NCBI GenBank assembly: GCA_900208305.1
Contig: OAPG01000004.1
Span: 372,001-436,000, forward strand
Direction of reading: 5' to 3'
Length of the DNA: 64,000 nucleotides
DNA from: Melanopsichium pennsylvanicum
Taxonomy: Eukaryota > Basidiomycota > Ustilaginomycetes > Ustilaginales
The notes beneath the pieces were generated by a model. It was not told the origin of the DNA. It did not search any database and was given only the letters and a program-made list of their open reading frames with translations. How positions within the stretch are numbered: the stretch's first letter is position 1; every line of letters starts with the position of its first letter. Below are positions 1 through 10,591 of the stretch, one piece after another. The position numbers and the translations under genes are program-made.

Positions 1-504
1 GTCGCGATCTAGAACCTGCGTTCCTTCTTTAGCACCTGCTTCGGCCACCGCGGTTTCTTCTGCATTTGTTGCTCGGGTAATGTTGAGTGTGACACTCCAG
101 CTTCGATCGTGGACACTGAGCGGTCTCGCATCGACAATGTCGAGTCTGCCCTCAGTCCCTCGAGTCTTTACCTTTTCGCCAGGAGAGAAACTAGTTCGAG
201 GTGATGCATGTACACCCCGCACCAATCGCATCATGATAGCCAAGTCTCGTTTGAGCTTCTCCCTGAGCTCCTTTGACTCCGGCGGGATCAAAGCGGAGAG
301 CTTGTGAAGCTTGTCCAACTCTGCATCGCTCAGAACCTCTGAAGACTGGATAGAGGATCGAAGGTCGTTGATGATGTTGTTGATGCTCCACGTGCCTTTC
401 TCTGGGATTGCTGGATGCTCTCTTCGACGCTCCGTTTTTTTATTGCGTGCAAATGTGTGCAGTTCACGGCGCTGGACTGAAATATTCGTCGTTTTGAAGA
501 CAGC
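1..504 (-). CDS. GatC-like mitochondrial Glu-tRNA(Gln) amidotransferase subunit C, partial
   Basis: One open frame runs from 504 off the left edge, so the C-terminus is missing. It carries SDAELDKLHKLSALIPPES followed by KELREKLKRDLAIMMRLV, the two-helix pattern of GatC (HxLAxLxL...L..IL..V). GatC is the small subunit of the GatCAB complex that converts Glu-tRNA(Gln) to Gln-tRNA(Gln) in mitochondria. The frame has no usable ATG of its own: it opens directly after a good acceptor (pyrimidine tract then CTTTTAG ending at 505). The matching donor would be ATG|GTACGT at 767/766, inside the 3' end of the neighbouring ABC transporter gene. Splicing is in phase 0 and gives M|AVFKTTNISVQRRELHTF, basic and presequence-like. 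The protein is therefore either made from a short mRNA starting at that ATG or fused to the transporter. Family assignment is by motif only. Confidence 0.55.
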
Positions 505-766
505 CTAAAAGCAGAAGGGGCAAGGTTACGAAGGACATTAGTCTCGTCAATTGGCATCAGAAGTAGCAGCCAGGCCGTCCCTATGGACAAAGCGAGTAAG
601 AACAGAGTCACAGATCTCGCGACCTCACAGCCAGCGATCACACTAGCCATGCTGCTCAAGAGATATGCAGAATGTCTCTTTTCTATGAATTTCATGAAGA
701 GAGGTGGGGCAGGTCGCCTGTTATACAAGGAGCCGCGATAAGCGCAAGGAGATTTGTTCAACGTAC
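505..766 (-). other. Probable intron joining the ABC transporter 3' end to the GatC-like exon
   Basis: The donor GTACGT at 766-761 follows the codon ATG. The acceptor CTGCTTTTAG ends at 505 and a possible branch sequence ACTAAT lies upstream. The length is 262 nt and the phase is 0. If the intron is retained, the transporter ends three codons later as MVR-stop; if it is removed, the transporter frame continues into the GatC-like exon. Confidence 0.5.
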
Positions 767-3001
767 CATGTGACTTGAAGCGTTGCTAGTTTCTTCAACT
801 TCGACTTCGTGCTGATCAGCAGGCTCAGCGTTAGCCTCGAGCTGAGCAGCCATGAGCGCTCTGAACCTAGACCCAGGACGGTCAAGCTGCTCAAACGTGC
901 CCTGTTCGACAATTTTGCCCTTCTCGAGGACTTGAATATTGTTGGCGCTCTTGATGGTCGAGAGTCGATGAGCCACGATCCAGACGGTGATTTTGCCTTC
1001 ACTGATGATTTGTTCGATGGCTTTATTGACCATCAATTCAGAGGCCGAGTCAAGGGCTGAGGTGGCTTCGTCAAGCAAGAGTATGGATGGTTTGCGGACG
1101 AGTGCTCGTGCAATCGCAATGCGCTGTCGCTGACCTCCAGACAATTGTCGAGAGCCGATCACAGTGTCGAGACCTTTGGGCATTTCGGAGATGAAAGATT
1201 CACAACCGGCCATACGTGCAGCTTGCTCAACTTCCTCGCGTGTTGCAGATTCGGTGCCATATTTAATGTTCTCTTCGAGGGTGCCGTCGAAGAGAATGGG
1301 TTCTTGAGGGACGAATGCGAGGTGCTTGCGAACGCTTTCGGGGCGGTAAGATGCGAGGTCTTGGCCTGCAAGGAATATCCTGCCCTTGGTAGGGTCGTAG
1401 AAGCGCAGCAAAAGCGAATGGACTGACGACTTGCCTGCACCAGACCCGCCAACGAGTGCGTATGACTGGCCAGGCTCAATATTGAGTGAAACACCGCGGA
1501 GAATGGGCTGCTGAGGTCGCGATGGGTAGGTGAAGTGGACGTCCTCGAATCGCACAGGGAGGCGAGCAGATGTGCTCGAGACCTGAAGCTGCTCACCCTT
1601 GCCGAGTGCGACGTTAGACTCGCGGTCTATGAGTTCAAACACTCGAGCACCTGCACCGAGACCCTTCATGAGTGATGCGAAAAACGAGGTCAGGCTCACC
1701 ATTCCTCCGCCCAAGTAGGCAGTATACATGAGGAGCGAGGTCAGATCGCCCACCGAGATCTCGGCACGGCTGACGAGATGACCTCCGTACGTGAGAAGAG
1801 TTAAGATGGCGCAATTGCCGACAAAACCGGTGCCTGCGTAGAAGAAGCCAGATGCGTACGCCTCCTTGGACTGCAGATCGACGATGGAGCCGATCTTGTC
1901 GTCAAAGCGGCGAAGCTCCTGGCGCTGCGTGTTGAAGGCGGTCAGAGTGCGGAAAGCAGGCGGAGAGAGGCGCTCCTCGGCGAGACGAGTCATCTGACCG
2001 ACAGCGTCTTGGGTCTTGTGTGTTAGATCTCGGAGGTATCGTCCGTAGAAAACGGCACCAATGGCGGCCGGAGGCACCACAGCCATCATGAGGAGAGTGA
2101 GCTTGGACGAGATCATAAACATGGCAGTACCAGCGAAGAGAACGGTGGCGCCTGCGCGGAGACCGTCACCGATATCTGAGGTTAGCGACTCTCCGACAAT
2201 GTTGGTATCGACACTGAGTCGGCTGACGACATCTCCGGCACCCTTGTCGGCAAGTTCGACGTCCTGTCGAAGTGCAGATCGGTAGGCTTGGTTGCGGATT
2301 CCCTGTATGACACGTACGCCCGAAAGCTCGAGAAGGATATTGCTACCTGCTTTAGCACCCGCACCGATGGCGAAGATTAAAAGCATCAGCGCGGCAACAG
2401 TTCCGAAGCCGAGACCAAAGAGAGCGTTTTGACCCGAAGTGAAGAAGTCGATGAGACGACCGATAGCAAAGGGCACAGTGAGAGTGATGGAAGACGATAT
2501 AAGCAAGAGACCCAGAGCAATGAGGATGCTCCTCTTTTGCGGCATAGCCAGCGAGAAGAGGCGCCTGAGATCAGGAAAGTTGGTAGGAGCGGGCGAGGCA
2601 CCATCCTTTGACTTTGGCGCTGAGCGTGCGAGCTGTGACTGTAGTAAGGCTTTGACACGCGCAGAGAGCCTGGAAGCTAGCGACGCCGAAGCAGCTGGCT
2701 GTTCCGTAGAGACGGCTTGTGGTGGAACAGTGTTGGACTTGATATGTTGACTTTGTTGCGATGGCGGAGGAGATGATTTGATTGAATCGAGCTTGTTGTA
2801 TCTAGCTGTGGCAGTTGAGAAGTAGCGAGCAGGCGCTGAATGTGTGAAGCATGGGCATGTCGAGATGGCCGACGTAAGAGCTGGGTGTGGTGAGGACCAA
2901 GCTGTACGGGAAACTGACCAGGTGGATCCGAATGCCATCCTGAGCTGCGAAGCTGTAGCGCACGAGCGAATGCCGACGGCGGCGGTGGCCGTTGGCCACA
3001 T
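758..3001 (-). CDS. Mitochondrial ABC half-transporter, Mdl1/ABCB10 type
   Basis: The protein has 747 residues and starts at the ATG at 3001. Residues 1-140 are rich in Ser, Arg and Ala and nearly free of acids, consistent with a mitochondrial presequence. A six-helix ABC exporter domain follows (about 155-460), then one nucleotide-binding domain: Walker A GGSGAGKSS (518-526), signature LSGGQRQR (620-627), Walker B ILLLDE (640-645) and H-loop His678. All catalytic residues are present. Half-size exporters of this kind (yeast Mdl1/Mdl2, human ABCB10) sit in the mitochondrial inner membrane as homodimers and export peptides or haem-related metabolites; the substrate cannot be read from sequence. 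The gene is intronless up to a strong donor, ATG|GTACGT, three codons before the stop, so its C-terminus may be extended by splicing into the GatC-like exon. The family is certain; the exact paralogue is inferred. Confidence 0.92.
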   Translation of the reverse strand: MWPTATAAVGIRSCATASQLRMAFGSTWSVSRTAWSSPHPALTSAISTCPCFTHSAPARYFSTATARYNKLDSIKSSPPPSQQSQHIKSNTVPPQAVSTEQPAASASLASRLSARVKALLQSQLARSAPKSKDGASPAPTNFPDLRRLFSLAMPQKRSILIALGLLLISSSITLTVPFAIGRLIDFFTSGQNALFGLGFGTVAALMLLIFAIGAGAKAGSNILLELSGVRVIQGIRNQAYRSALRQDVELADKGAGDVVSRLSVDTNIVGESLTSDIGDGLRAGATVLFAGTAMFMISSKLTLLMMAVVPPAAIGAVFYGRYLRDLTHKTQDAVGQMTRLAEERLSPPAFRTLTAFNTQRQELRRFDDKIGSIVDLQSKEAYASGFFYAGTGFVGNCAILTLLTYGGHLVSRAEISVGDLTSLLMYTAYLGGGMVSLTSFFASLMKGLGAGARVFELIDRESNVALGKGEQLQVSSTSARLPVRFEDVHFTYPSRPQQPILRGVSLNIEPGQSYALVGGSGAGKSSVHSLLLRFYDPTKGRIFLAGQDLASYRPESVRKHLAFVPQEPILFDGTLEENIKYGTESATREEVEQAARMAGCESFISEMPKGLDTVIGSRQLSGGQRQRIAIARALVRKPSILLLDEATSALDSASELMVNKAIEQIISEGKITVWIVAHRLSTIKSANNIQVLEKGKIVEQGTFEQLDRPGSRFRALMAAQLEANAEPADQHEVEVEETSNASSHMVR

Positions 3002-3959
3002 GATGGCGAGCGAAACAAGCTAGTAAAACGAGCCGAAGATCATCCAGTTTGAAGCTGGCAGCGGTAGACGACAAGTGTTGCGGTGACAGGATAGAACGCA
3101 GCTCTACGACGATGGCGACTCAGCCATCAATGAGATCAAGTACGAGTCGGATGGGATCGTACGAGGCAGTCCGACAATCTGCGTGATGCCAACCAAGTGT
3201 GGTTTGCAAAATTGCGGTGTGAGAGGAGAAGAACGCGGCGCTGTAAATTGTGAATCACGATGCTTTCAGCTAAGCCAATCCAAGTGGAGAATTTCGCGTG
3301 TAAATCTCGATTTTGGGATTCCTTTTGGCTCATCGGGACGATGATCGATGAAATATGAATCGTGAATGGCCGCTTGGTCTTAACAGATGATGATACGCTA
3401 TAGCGATACGCGCGTCCGCGTGTCTTAGGGTTGTCAAATTTATAATATCGTATAGAAATACTGTATCGAGTCAAGAGGAGATCGCTTAGATTCGGCGAGA
3501 CTCTCTGTGCGTGAATTGGGGCGAAACGCGCGGTAACGTTGAGTTTGATGATTTAACTTTTCTACGCAGAGGAGGGGAAGCTTGGCCGCGTACCTTATGT
3601 GGCGCCAGACGAGCCATACTCTTTAGTGGCATGATAATTTGTGCCCTCAAATAATCCATTTCTTGCTACACAGTTTGATTCTTTGATTTGCCGCCAATTT
3701 CAACCGTATCCACATGGCCTGACAGCACAGCCGACCCAACCCAATCACAAACACTCTCTCACCATCCATCCTATCTACAGCATCGCCACCATCGCCCTCA
3801 ATCCATGCCTCTCCACTCACGTATGCTTTGAAGGTCAAAACCTCCTCTTGCTCCTTTTCACCTTTCATCACCATACCTGGTGTGGTGTTAAGTGTGCCTA
3901 ACTACAATCGCCATCATCCACGCATCGCCATCATCACAGCCACCATCATCAGCATCACC
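3002..3959. promoter_or_regulatory. Divergent intergenic region
   Basis: These 958 bases separate two genes read away from each other, so both promoters should lie here. The part next to the + strand gene (about 3650-3959) is rich in C and CA/TC runs on the + strand, typical of a fungal 5' leader. I see no ORF with coding character and no RNA gene. Confidence 0.4.
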
Positions 3960-4919
3960 ATGCTCACGCTCAAGCTACCATCTGTCTTGCCTTTGTCAGC
4001 ATTCACTCTACTCCCTACATATACTTTCGCACAGCCATCCAGTCAAATATCGCTGACCCATGCACAGCCCGTCGCACCTGCACCATCCTCAGCCAACCCT
4101 GACTCGCCAACACAACAAGTAGACATGTCCTCTCAGTCTTCCCATTCGCCCTCGCCCTTCCTTCCCTCGTTTTTAGAAAATCTCAGCAGGCACTGGACGC
4201 AAGCGGGTAGCACAAAGCAAACCTTCATGGCTATTTTGCTCATCATCCAGATCGTTGCTGTTCTTTGTTTCATCAAACGTTCTCTCGACAAAGTTTTTGG
4301 CAGGCGTATAGAGTACCGAGGTCAGCGAACAAAGCATTTCGCACGAAGAGCCGCTGTCGCCGCTGCCGGTGGATCCTCCAAATTCAGCATTCCTCTCAGC
4401 CATCAGCGTCCCCTCTACCGCAACGACAACAAACCTCAGCTACCACCTCGGCCTACACAGAATCACCCCCTCTTACGTCCATCACAATCATCCTCCTCCT
4501 CCCTATATCCTTCTGCCTTCCAAACGACTTCGACTGGCGACATTATTCTTCCTTCATGGACCGAGGCTGGCCCCACACCACTCAAAGTCATTGTCGAAGA
4601 GCCAGAGGACAACATTTCCAGAAGCAATACGCCCCTGTGTTCGCGCTCGCACTCGCCAGTCTCGCCAATTCACCAGGAGACCCCCCAGTATTCTTGGTCT
4701 TTTCGCAACCCCTCGCCCAGAGACAGCACCTCGCTCCGGCAACGCAACGACTATGCAGTACTTCCCTTCTCCATCGATCGCTCGTCCACTCCAGACACTC
4801 GTCTCGAGGAAGTAAAGCGGCCGTTCAACTGTCCTTCCACGCATGATGATCGCTCCTCGTACCGTCTTTCGTCCACATTCAACGACCCTCGCCCTGCATC
4901 TTCCCTTTCCCCAGCCTGA
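3960..4919 (+). CDS. Orphan single-pass membrane protein
   Basis: The protein has 319 residues from the ATG at 3960; the open frame extends upstream but without another ATG. Residues 1-24 look like a cleavable signal peptide (hydrophobic core, end TYTFA). A Ser/Pro-rich stretch follows, then one membrane helix at about 89-107 (MAILLIIQIVAVLCFI) flanked by Lys/Arg on the C-terminal side. The remaining roughly 200 residues are disordered, rich in Ser, Pro and Arg, with many SP dipeptides that could be phosphorylation sites. A type I topology with a long cytosolic tail is inferred. I recognise no domain and give no function. The composition (S/P/A/R-rich, open reading over 960 bases) supports a real gene; its start could be wrong if an upstream exon exists. 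Confidence 0.6.
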   Translation: MLTLKLPSVLPLSAFTLLPTYTFAQPSSQISLTHAQPVAPAPSSANPDSPTQQVDMSSQSSHSPSPFLPSFLENLSRHWTQAGSTKQTFMAILLIIQIVAVLCFIKRSLDKVFGRRIEYRGQRTKHFARRAAVAAAGGSSKFSIPLSHQRPLYRNDNKPQLPPRPTQNHPLLRPSQSSSSSLYPSAFQTTSTGDIILPSWTEAGPTPLKVIVEEPEDNISRSNTPLCSRSHSPVSPIHQETPQYSWSFRNPSPRDSTSLRQRNDYAVLPFSIDRSSTPDTRLEEVKRPFNCPSTHDDRSSYRLSSTFNDPRPASSLSPA

Positions 4920-5349
4920 TCGTGGCTGATCACACAAATTATACCCTCTCGCTTCTCAGGTCAATATCGTCAGCAGATCAAGCGTTTCTCTGGTCTTCTG
5001 GCATCAACGCAACAGTCTCCTCTAATCAGCATTCAACCATTCACTCCTGTCTCTGCTCCATTAATATCATCACTTCTTTCCATTTCTCTTCATGTCGCTC
5101 ATCTCGGTCTTTGCTCCCACGACCCTTACTTTTGTCAGTGTGTGCTTTGCCAATAACATCCCACATCAACACGTACTTCCCGCTCATACACTTTTCCAGC
5201 CCAACAAAATGTGTTTACATTCTAGCGCTCATGCAGTTGTGTGAAATGATCTTTTTGAGATGACGTGTGGATCAGAGTGTTGTGATTCTAGGCTCTGCAG
5301 CGGCTGTACAGTACGGTAAGAGGGTGAAATGTTGTTGCAGGCGACAACT
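4920..5349. other. Convergent 3' region, no gene seen
   Basis: These 430 bases lie between the stop of the orphan membrane protein and the last exon of the amino acid transporter. They are pyrimidine-rich on the + strand in the first half. They probably hold the two 3' UTRs and polyadenylation signals; I see no ORF worth calling. Confidence 0.4.
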
Positions 5350-7548
5350 TCAGCATTGATGCACTGCACCGGTCTTGCCAGTTGCCGTGTCAGAAATCGC
5401 CGTCCAAACTGTTAGCGACGGAAAAGAGAAAAATGAGATTCGTTAGTCGTTTGTCATTCTCGTCATCATGTTGCCGTCACAGCAGTCCATGATCTACCTA
5501 CCACTGATAATCAGCACAATCGAACCAAAAATGGCGCAGGCAACGCTCAGCGGTCGCGTTGATTGCCACCATTTTCGATTTGCTACTGCTGGTCGGAATC
5601 GTACGCTTGCACCGGGCCGCAATGGGAGCTCCACGTCATCTACGTCGACCGAGTCCCTAGCAGGATCGTTATCTCTGGATGTCCGACCCCCTTCCATCCT
5701 TTCAAGATGGTCCAGTGTCGTGGGCTCATCTTCCTCTACACCTTCGTACTCGCTGGTCCGGATGGGATTCTGGCCGCGATCGATGGAGCCATTCGACTGG
5801 TCAATGAGGGCCTCACTTTCCTCTTCGCCGTTTCCTTGGTTGGTTGCGTTGGCGTGGTTGGTGCTGCTGTTACGCCCCTGCTCGCGCCAAGAAGAGCGTG
5901 TGAGGTGAGGCAGATCTGCTGTTGGCACTCGCTTCCCCGTCTCGCTGGTCAGCTTCAGGTAGCAAAGACTTGGAAAGATGAAAGCCAGTGCCGTCGCACT
6001 TAGACCACCGGTGAGCTCGAGGACAATACCCAGGTCGCAGGTCAAGAGCGAGACGATCATTGCGGTCACAACGAGACTAGAGGTGAAGATGAGATGGCGG
6101 TTGCGGTTGAATTCTCCCGCGAAGAAGTATGTTTCCAGTACCTCGCGGCATACGAAGCATTCGAGCGGCAGGGTAGTAAGCATATTGAGACCGAAGAGTC
6201 CGCGTGCAATATTAACAATGACATCGTCGTTCGGGAAGTTGTTGAGGACATTACTGAGTGTCTTTTCCTCGAAGCTCCAGTAGCCAGCGACGCTCATGGT
6301 GATGGTAGCAGCGGCTGCGATGATGGTTGAGTAGTGCGTCACCTGTCCAAACTTGTTCATCGAGGGCTCTTTTAAGGAGCCATAGATGAGTAAGGAATTG
6401 TGGTGGCAGACAAAGGCAAAGCTGATCACCGAAATTGAACGAACGAGATTCGAGACATTGACAACGGTCAATCGAAGGCTGGGATCACCTTTGAGCTCAG
6501 CAGGCATGGCGGGGCCACGGATGGTGACGGCAACGATGATAACCACCATCGATACGAGGGCTATGGCGCTTGCTTTGCTGAGCTTTTCAATATTGCGATA
6601 TAGCGACAGAGGATATGAGATGGCCAAGGTGAAGAATGTGATGACGAACTGTCGATTTGCAAGAAAGGTACTGCCCAAAGCCGGAAAGATCATTTTGATG
6701 ACGTGGGGAATGGTGTCACCAATGACTACGCAGAAGGCGCACATACCTCCGAAGCCGAAGGCGAACTGGAAGATTGACACGGCGGCCTTGCCATTTGGGC
6801 CAAAGCAGTGTTCCATGATTTCGATATAGGTGATACGACCGCTCAATTTAGCATTGAGAACGATGAGACGGATGGTCCAATCCGTAAGGAAAGAGAGGCC
6901 TACGAGCAAGACAAGACCCGCAACAAAACCCGATTCCCGCATGGAGTAAGGGAGACCAACGATGCCTGCGCCGAGAATACTGTTGGCCATGTTGACGGTA
7001 GCATCGAAGACGCCCGCACCTCTTTTGAGCCAGTCCGGAATACCTTCGCCGTCCCATCCAGGCACGCCGAGTGACTGACTGATCGAGCGAATGTCGTGAC
7101 CCAAGCCATCGAGAGAAGCACGAAAGCGACCTTGTCCCGGTATGCGATCGATGAGTAAGTGTGTGCCGTCTCTGTCTCGATGTGAACGGGCGTCGTGTGC
7201 ACCATTGGAGGTGTATATTGAGTTTTCTGTGGATGTGAGGTCAATGTGAGACGCTTGGATAGCCACGACGTCGTCTTCGTCATCAATGTCATCCGAGTCC
7301 GCTTCAAACTGCGCCTCTTTGGATGATGTGGTCGATTTCAGCTGCATGGGGGTGCGGATTGGCTCAGGTGCGTTGGAATAAGAGGGAACTTCGGTGTCGA
7401 GCGAGGTCGAGGAGGAACCGCCGTTTGTTTGGCTCGATAATGGTTGGAGCACGGGCACATTGGCAGCGTCGTCATCGTATATAAAGATGGTGCTTTCCGC
7501 CGCGCTCTGGCTTGCTGAGCGCGGCGCTGAGTTTGCGGGGTTGCTCAT
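5350..7548 (-). CDS. Vacuolar-type amino acid transporter, AVT/SLC38 family
   Basis: About 701 residues from two exons: 7548-5502 and a short last exon 5408-5350. The ATG at 7548 opens a hydrophilic N-terminal region of about 175 residues with an acidic stretch (EADSDDIDDEDD). Then comes the family hallmark NMANSILGAGIVGLPY (186-201) and roughly 11 membrane helices, including the conserved FVCHHN segment. Members move neutral amino acids across vacuolar or endosomal membranes by proton exchange (yeast Avt proteins, animal SLC38). The first exon alone would stop at ISGR inside the last helix. A donor G|GTAGGT at 5501 with branch GACTAAC and acceptor GCTAACAG ending at 5409 removes 93 nt and adds about 19 residues, completing the helix, so I prefer the spliced form. 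Substrate and membrane are inferred from the family. Confidence 0.88.
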
Positions 7549-7914
7549 AAAAAGCGACTATACAGGTGAAGCACCTTGTTCTGATCCAGCCGAATTTGCG
7601 AGAGCGTGTAAACCCAAGTTCATCGAAGCCACAGTATGTCGAGAGAATGACGAGCCGAGATGGCCGAGTGTGAGCTTGTGAGTTGGTACAAATCGCGGTC
7701 AAAAGAACTGTAGGTCCAGGGTTGAGGGGGAGATTCCGGGAGTTGTTCGGTTGCTATTGGCACCATAGATCAGGATGATGGTCGAGGCGGTGCAGGAAGT
7801 AACTCACGACACCAGGACACGACCAGCAAAGCTATTGCTTCTGCGGCAGATGTGAACCGTGCCCCCTTTTTTGCTTAGTTGTAAGATCTCCCACAAGATT
7901 GAAGATATCTCGGG

Positions 7915-7925
7915 AAAAAAAAAAG

Positions 7926-7966
<41 letters not shown>
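7915..7966 (+). repeat. Poly(A) tract in an intergenic region
   Basis: Ten A, one G, then 41 A lie between the divergent amino acid transporter (start 7548) and GCD1 (start 8160). The rest of 7549-8159 shows no ORF and should hold both promoters. A lysine-run reading frame over this tract is an artefact. The tract could be a slippage-prone homopolymer, the tail of an old retroposed insertion or an assembly artefact. Confidence 0.9.
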
Positions 7967-7968
<2 letters not shown>

Positions 7969-8159
7969 GAGAGAGACCTCACTCAGCCAGCCCAGCCGGC
8001 TACTGTAGCCACGTGATTGAGGGGCACACCAGCTTTTTAGGTCCGACCATCAAGGCTTCTCGACACTTCATACATCATTCCTTCCAATCACCATTCGTTG
8101 CATATACCGTCCTTCGATCACACTCACAAGCGGTGTAGTAGTAGCGACACCAAGCCACC

Positions 8160-10475
8160 ATGGCCGCCATTAGTGCTGGAGGCGCCCAGTCGCATGCTTC
8201 TCTCGTCCAACCGATCATCTTTTGTGGTCCAGGAAGCAATCTTTATCCGCTATGTTCCAACACTGTGGCCCCGGATGACTCCAAGGATTCCTCTCAAACC
8301 GCTCAGAATGATCTGCCAAAAGCCATGCTTCCTATTTTCAACCGACCAATGATTGCGTTCGCATTACAGCAGCTTCTCTCTGCCGGACTTCGTCACGCCA
8401 TTGTCTTTGCTCCATCAGAGCACCATTCCACTATTGCCGCCGCACTCAAATCTCTCATCCTTATTCCCCCAACCCTTGTTCAATCCGGCAAGAAACATGT
8501 CTCTTCCGCAGCAGCTGCAGCAGCAGCTGCTGCCGTTGAAGAGGCCTCCAAGTATCCGAACGTATCGGTGTCGGTAGGCCTCAACAGCACAACCTCCACT
8601 GCACCCGCCGCAACCAATTCATACCTCTCCGGAAACGCTTTCACGGTCTCTTCCATTGCCAACGAAACCGTCATGCGCGTTGACCTCTTGCCGCTTGGAC
8701 CTGACGATGCTGCCAACTCCAAGACGGATTCTCGCATCTCCACCGCAGCAAGCAAGTACAAGAAGCTCGGCACTGCTGGCCTTGTCTCCTGGCTTCATTC
8801 CATTGGAAGGCTTGACAAAGACCCACTCATCCTTCCAGTCGACTTGATTACACAACCCATTTCGCTAATAGACATCATCAACAGTCATGTCTCTGGTGTG
8901 CCACATCCACCCGCCTTGACCTGCTTGATGTACGAAAGAGGGGCAGGCGAAGGTACCGGCAAAGAGCGTGAGAAGGATGGTCCGCCCAAACTTTTTAGCG
9001 CATACGACCGCTCTTTCTCGCAATCCAGCACTTCCGCCTCAGGCGGAAGCGATCACTGCACCACGCATCAGCTCCTTCTCCTCCAGGACTCAGATGATAT
9101 TTCAGACCTCGACTCCTCTGACTTGCACCTGCGCATGTCACTTCTCTGGTCCCATCCCCACGTACGTGTCTCAACCTCCCTTCTTGACTCGCACGTCTAC
9201 CTCTTCGATCTTCAGCAGCTTCTCAGTCTCTTGCGATCGGATGCCGGTCAAAAAAGGAAGAGCTTGCGCGAGGAGATCGTCCCTTTCATGGTCAAGTGCA
9301 GCTGGATGACTGGCCTTCGCGAAAAGGCTGGATGGACCAGCCACAGTCCCAAGAGCCTGGTTGCCTCTCAGCACTTGTCCTCCTGGAACATCCGTGCGGG
9401 AAAGGAGAGTGCGTCGAATGCCCTCCGATCCAGCACCTTCGTCGAGTCCGAGCTCCTCCAAGCCGGCTCGGCCTTCTGCTCTCCCCTGGATGATGCTGAA
9501 AGCCGCGCTTCGCCGCTCTTCATTTCAGAACGCTCGCACCTAGCGTCACCATCAGGCAAGCTCGATGACGGTAAGAGGATAGCTCACATCCGACGACAGG
9601 CTCGTGCCTCAGCGAAGAAGGCTGTCGTCGAATCCAGAGTCAATGCTTTGATCTGTCGACTATCGGCAGATCGGAAGCACCCCATCGACCCGTCTTCGTC
9701 GATCGAAGAGTTTCGAGAGCGCGAGGAAGCTGTCAAGCGTGAGCCGTTCATTGCCCGAGCAAACACAGTGCCGACCTATCTGGAATGCAACCGATACGTA
9801 AGTTATGAGTGTGATAACGCACGCGATCCGAGCTCAAAGTGCCGTTGCTGTTGCTGATTTTGATTTGCTCTTCCTTCCTTGATATCCCAGTTGCTGCGCT
9901 GTCTAGCTAGCAGCTCATCCAGCAGCTCGGCACCAGCAGTCTCGGCCGCAGCCCTTGTGCACTCTTCAGCTCTATCACATCCCTTACCCAACCAGACACT
10001 GTCAGCCCCTGCCGCGTCAACTGGCTCGGCGGTAGCCAACCAGGCAGCAGCCGACTCGGCCTCTCAGGGCGGACAAGACGGAATCGATCCCAAGGCCCAA
10101 ATCTCGTCCGATTCCTTAGTCGAAAACTTCACTCGCGTCGGGGAACGCACGACGATTAAAAGAAGTGTCATTGGGCGCGGCTGCGTAATTGGCAAGAATG
10201 TCAAGCTCACAGGAGCTATTGTCATGGACGGTGTCAGAATCGGAGACAAGTAAGTACAACACGCCATCGCGCTACCGCCTTGCTCTTTCGGTTTTTGTGG
10301 CTGATCATCCCCTCCTCTTGTTGTCTTTCCTCCTTATAGCGCCAAGCTCGAGAATTGCATTCTCTCGGCTGGCTCGGTCGTCGAAGAGAAGTGTAATCTC
10401 AAAGATTGCGACGTTGCTGCTTCCGTACGCGTGGCGTCCGGCACCAATACCAAGGGCGAGAAGTTCGACGAATGA
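8160..10475 (+). CDS. GCD1: Translation initiation factor eIF2B subunit gamma
   Basis: Three exons (8160-9797, 9891-10249, 10340-10475) give 710 residues. eIF2B is the nucleotide exchange factor that recharges eIF2 with GTP; gamma pairs with epsilon in the catalytic subcomplex and is a target of the integrated stress response. The N-terminal nucleotidyltransferase-like fold shows LPKAMLPIFNRPMIAFALQQ (about 52-71) with the typical sugar-nucleotide pyrophosphorylase pattern. The C-terminus is a left-handed beta-helix of hexapeptides: KRSVIGRGCVIGKNVKLTGA, then NAKLENCILS and GTNTKGEKFDE at the very end, as in other gamma subunits. Both introns (93 and 90 nt, GTAAGT donors) are needed to join these motifs. 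It is longer than yeast Gcd1 (about 580) because of Ala/Ser-rich inserts, including an Ala run at 8508-8531 and a Ser run at the start of exon 2. Confidence 0.93.
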
Positions 10476-10513
10476 GCACACAATGTAGAATTAATGAAAT
10501 GACATTCCAATAT

Positions 10514-10566
10514 AACGTACATCCACGCGTGACGAGACTCCATGCGTTGCGAGAATTTTTCTTTCC
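10514..10566 (+). repeat. Direct repeat, left copy
   Basis: Shares a perfect 22-bp core (10524-10545; CACGCGTGACGAGACTCCAT plus GC) and about 80-85% of its whole length with 12061-12112. Both copies end in a T-rich run. The copies are about 1.55 kb apart and flank the transposase remnant. Confidence 0.85.
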
Positions 10567-10591
10567 ATCCGCTCTACCAACTTCAGAAAGG

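Noticed and set aside
330..761. 143-codon frame with a hydrophobic stretch on the - strand
   Set aside because: It starts at TTG, overlaps the probable intron between the ABC transporter and the GatC-like exon, and its second half is an out-of-frame reading of that exon.
7899..8138. Reading frame with a long lysine run
   Set aside because: It is the translation of the poly(A) tract in a promoter region; no family match and no coding composition outside the tract.
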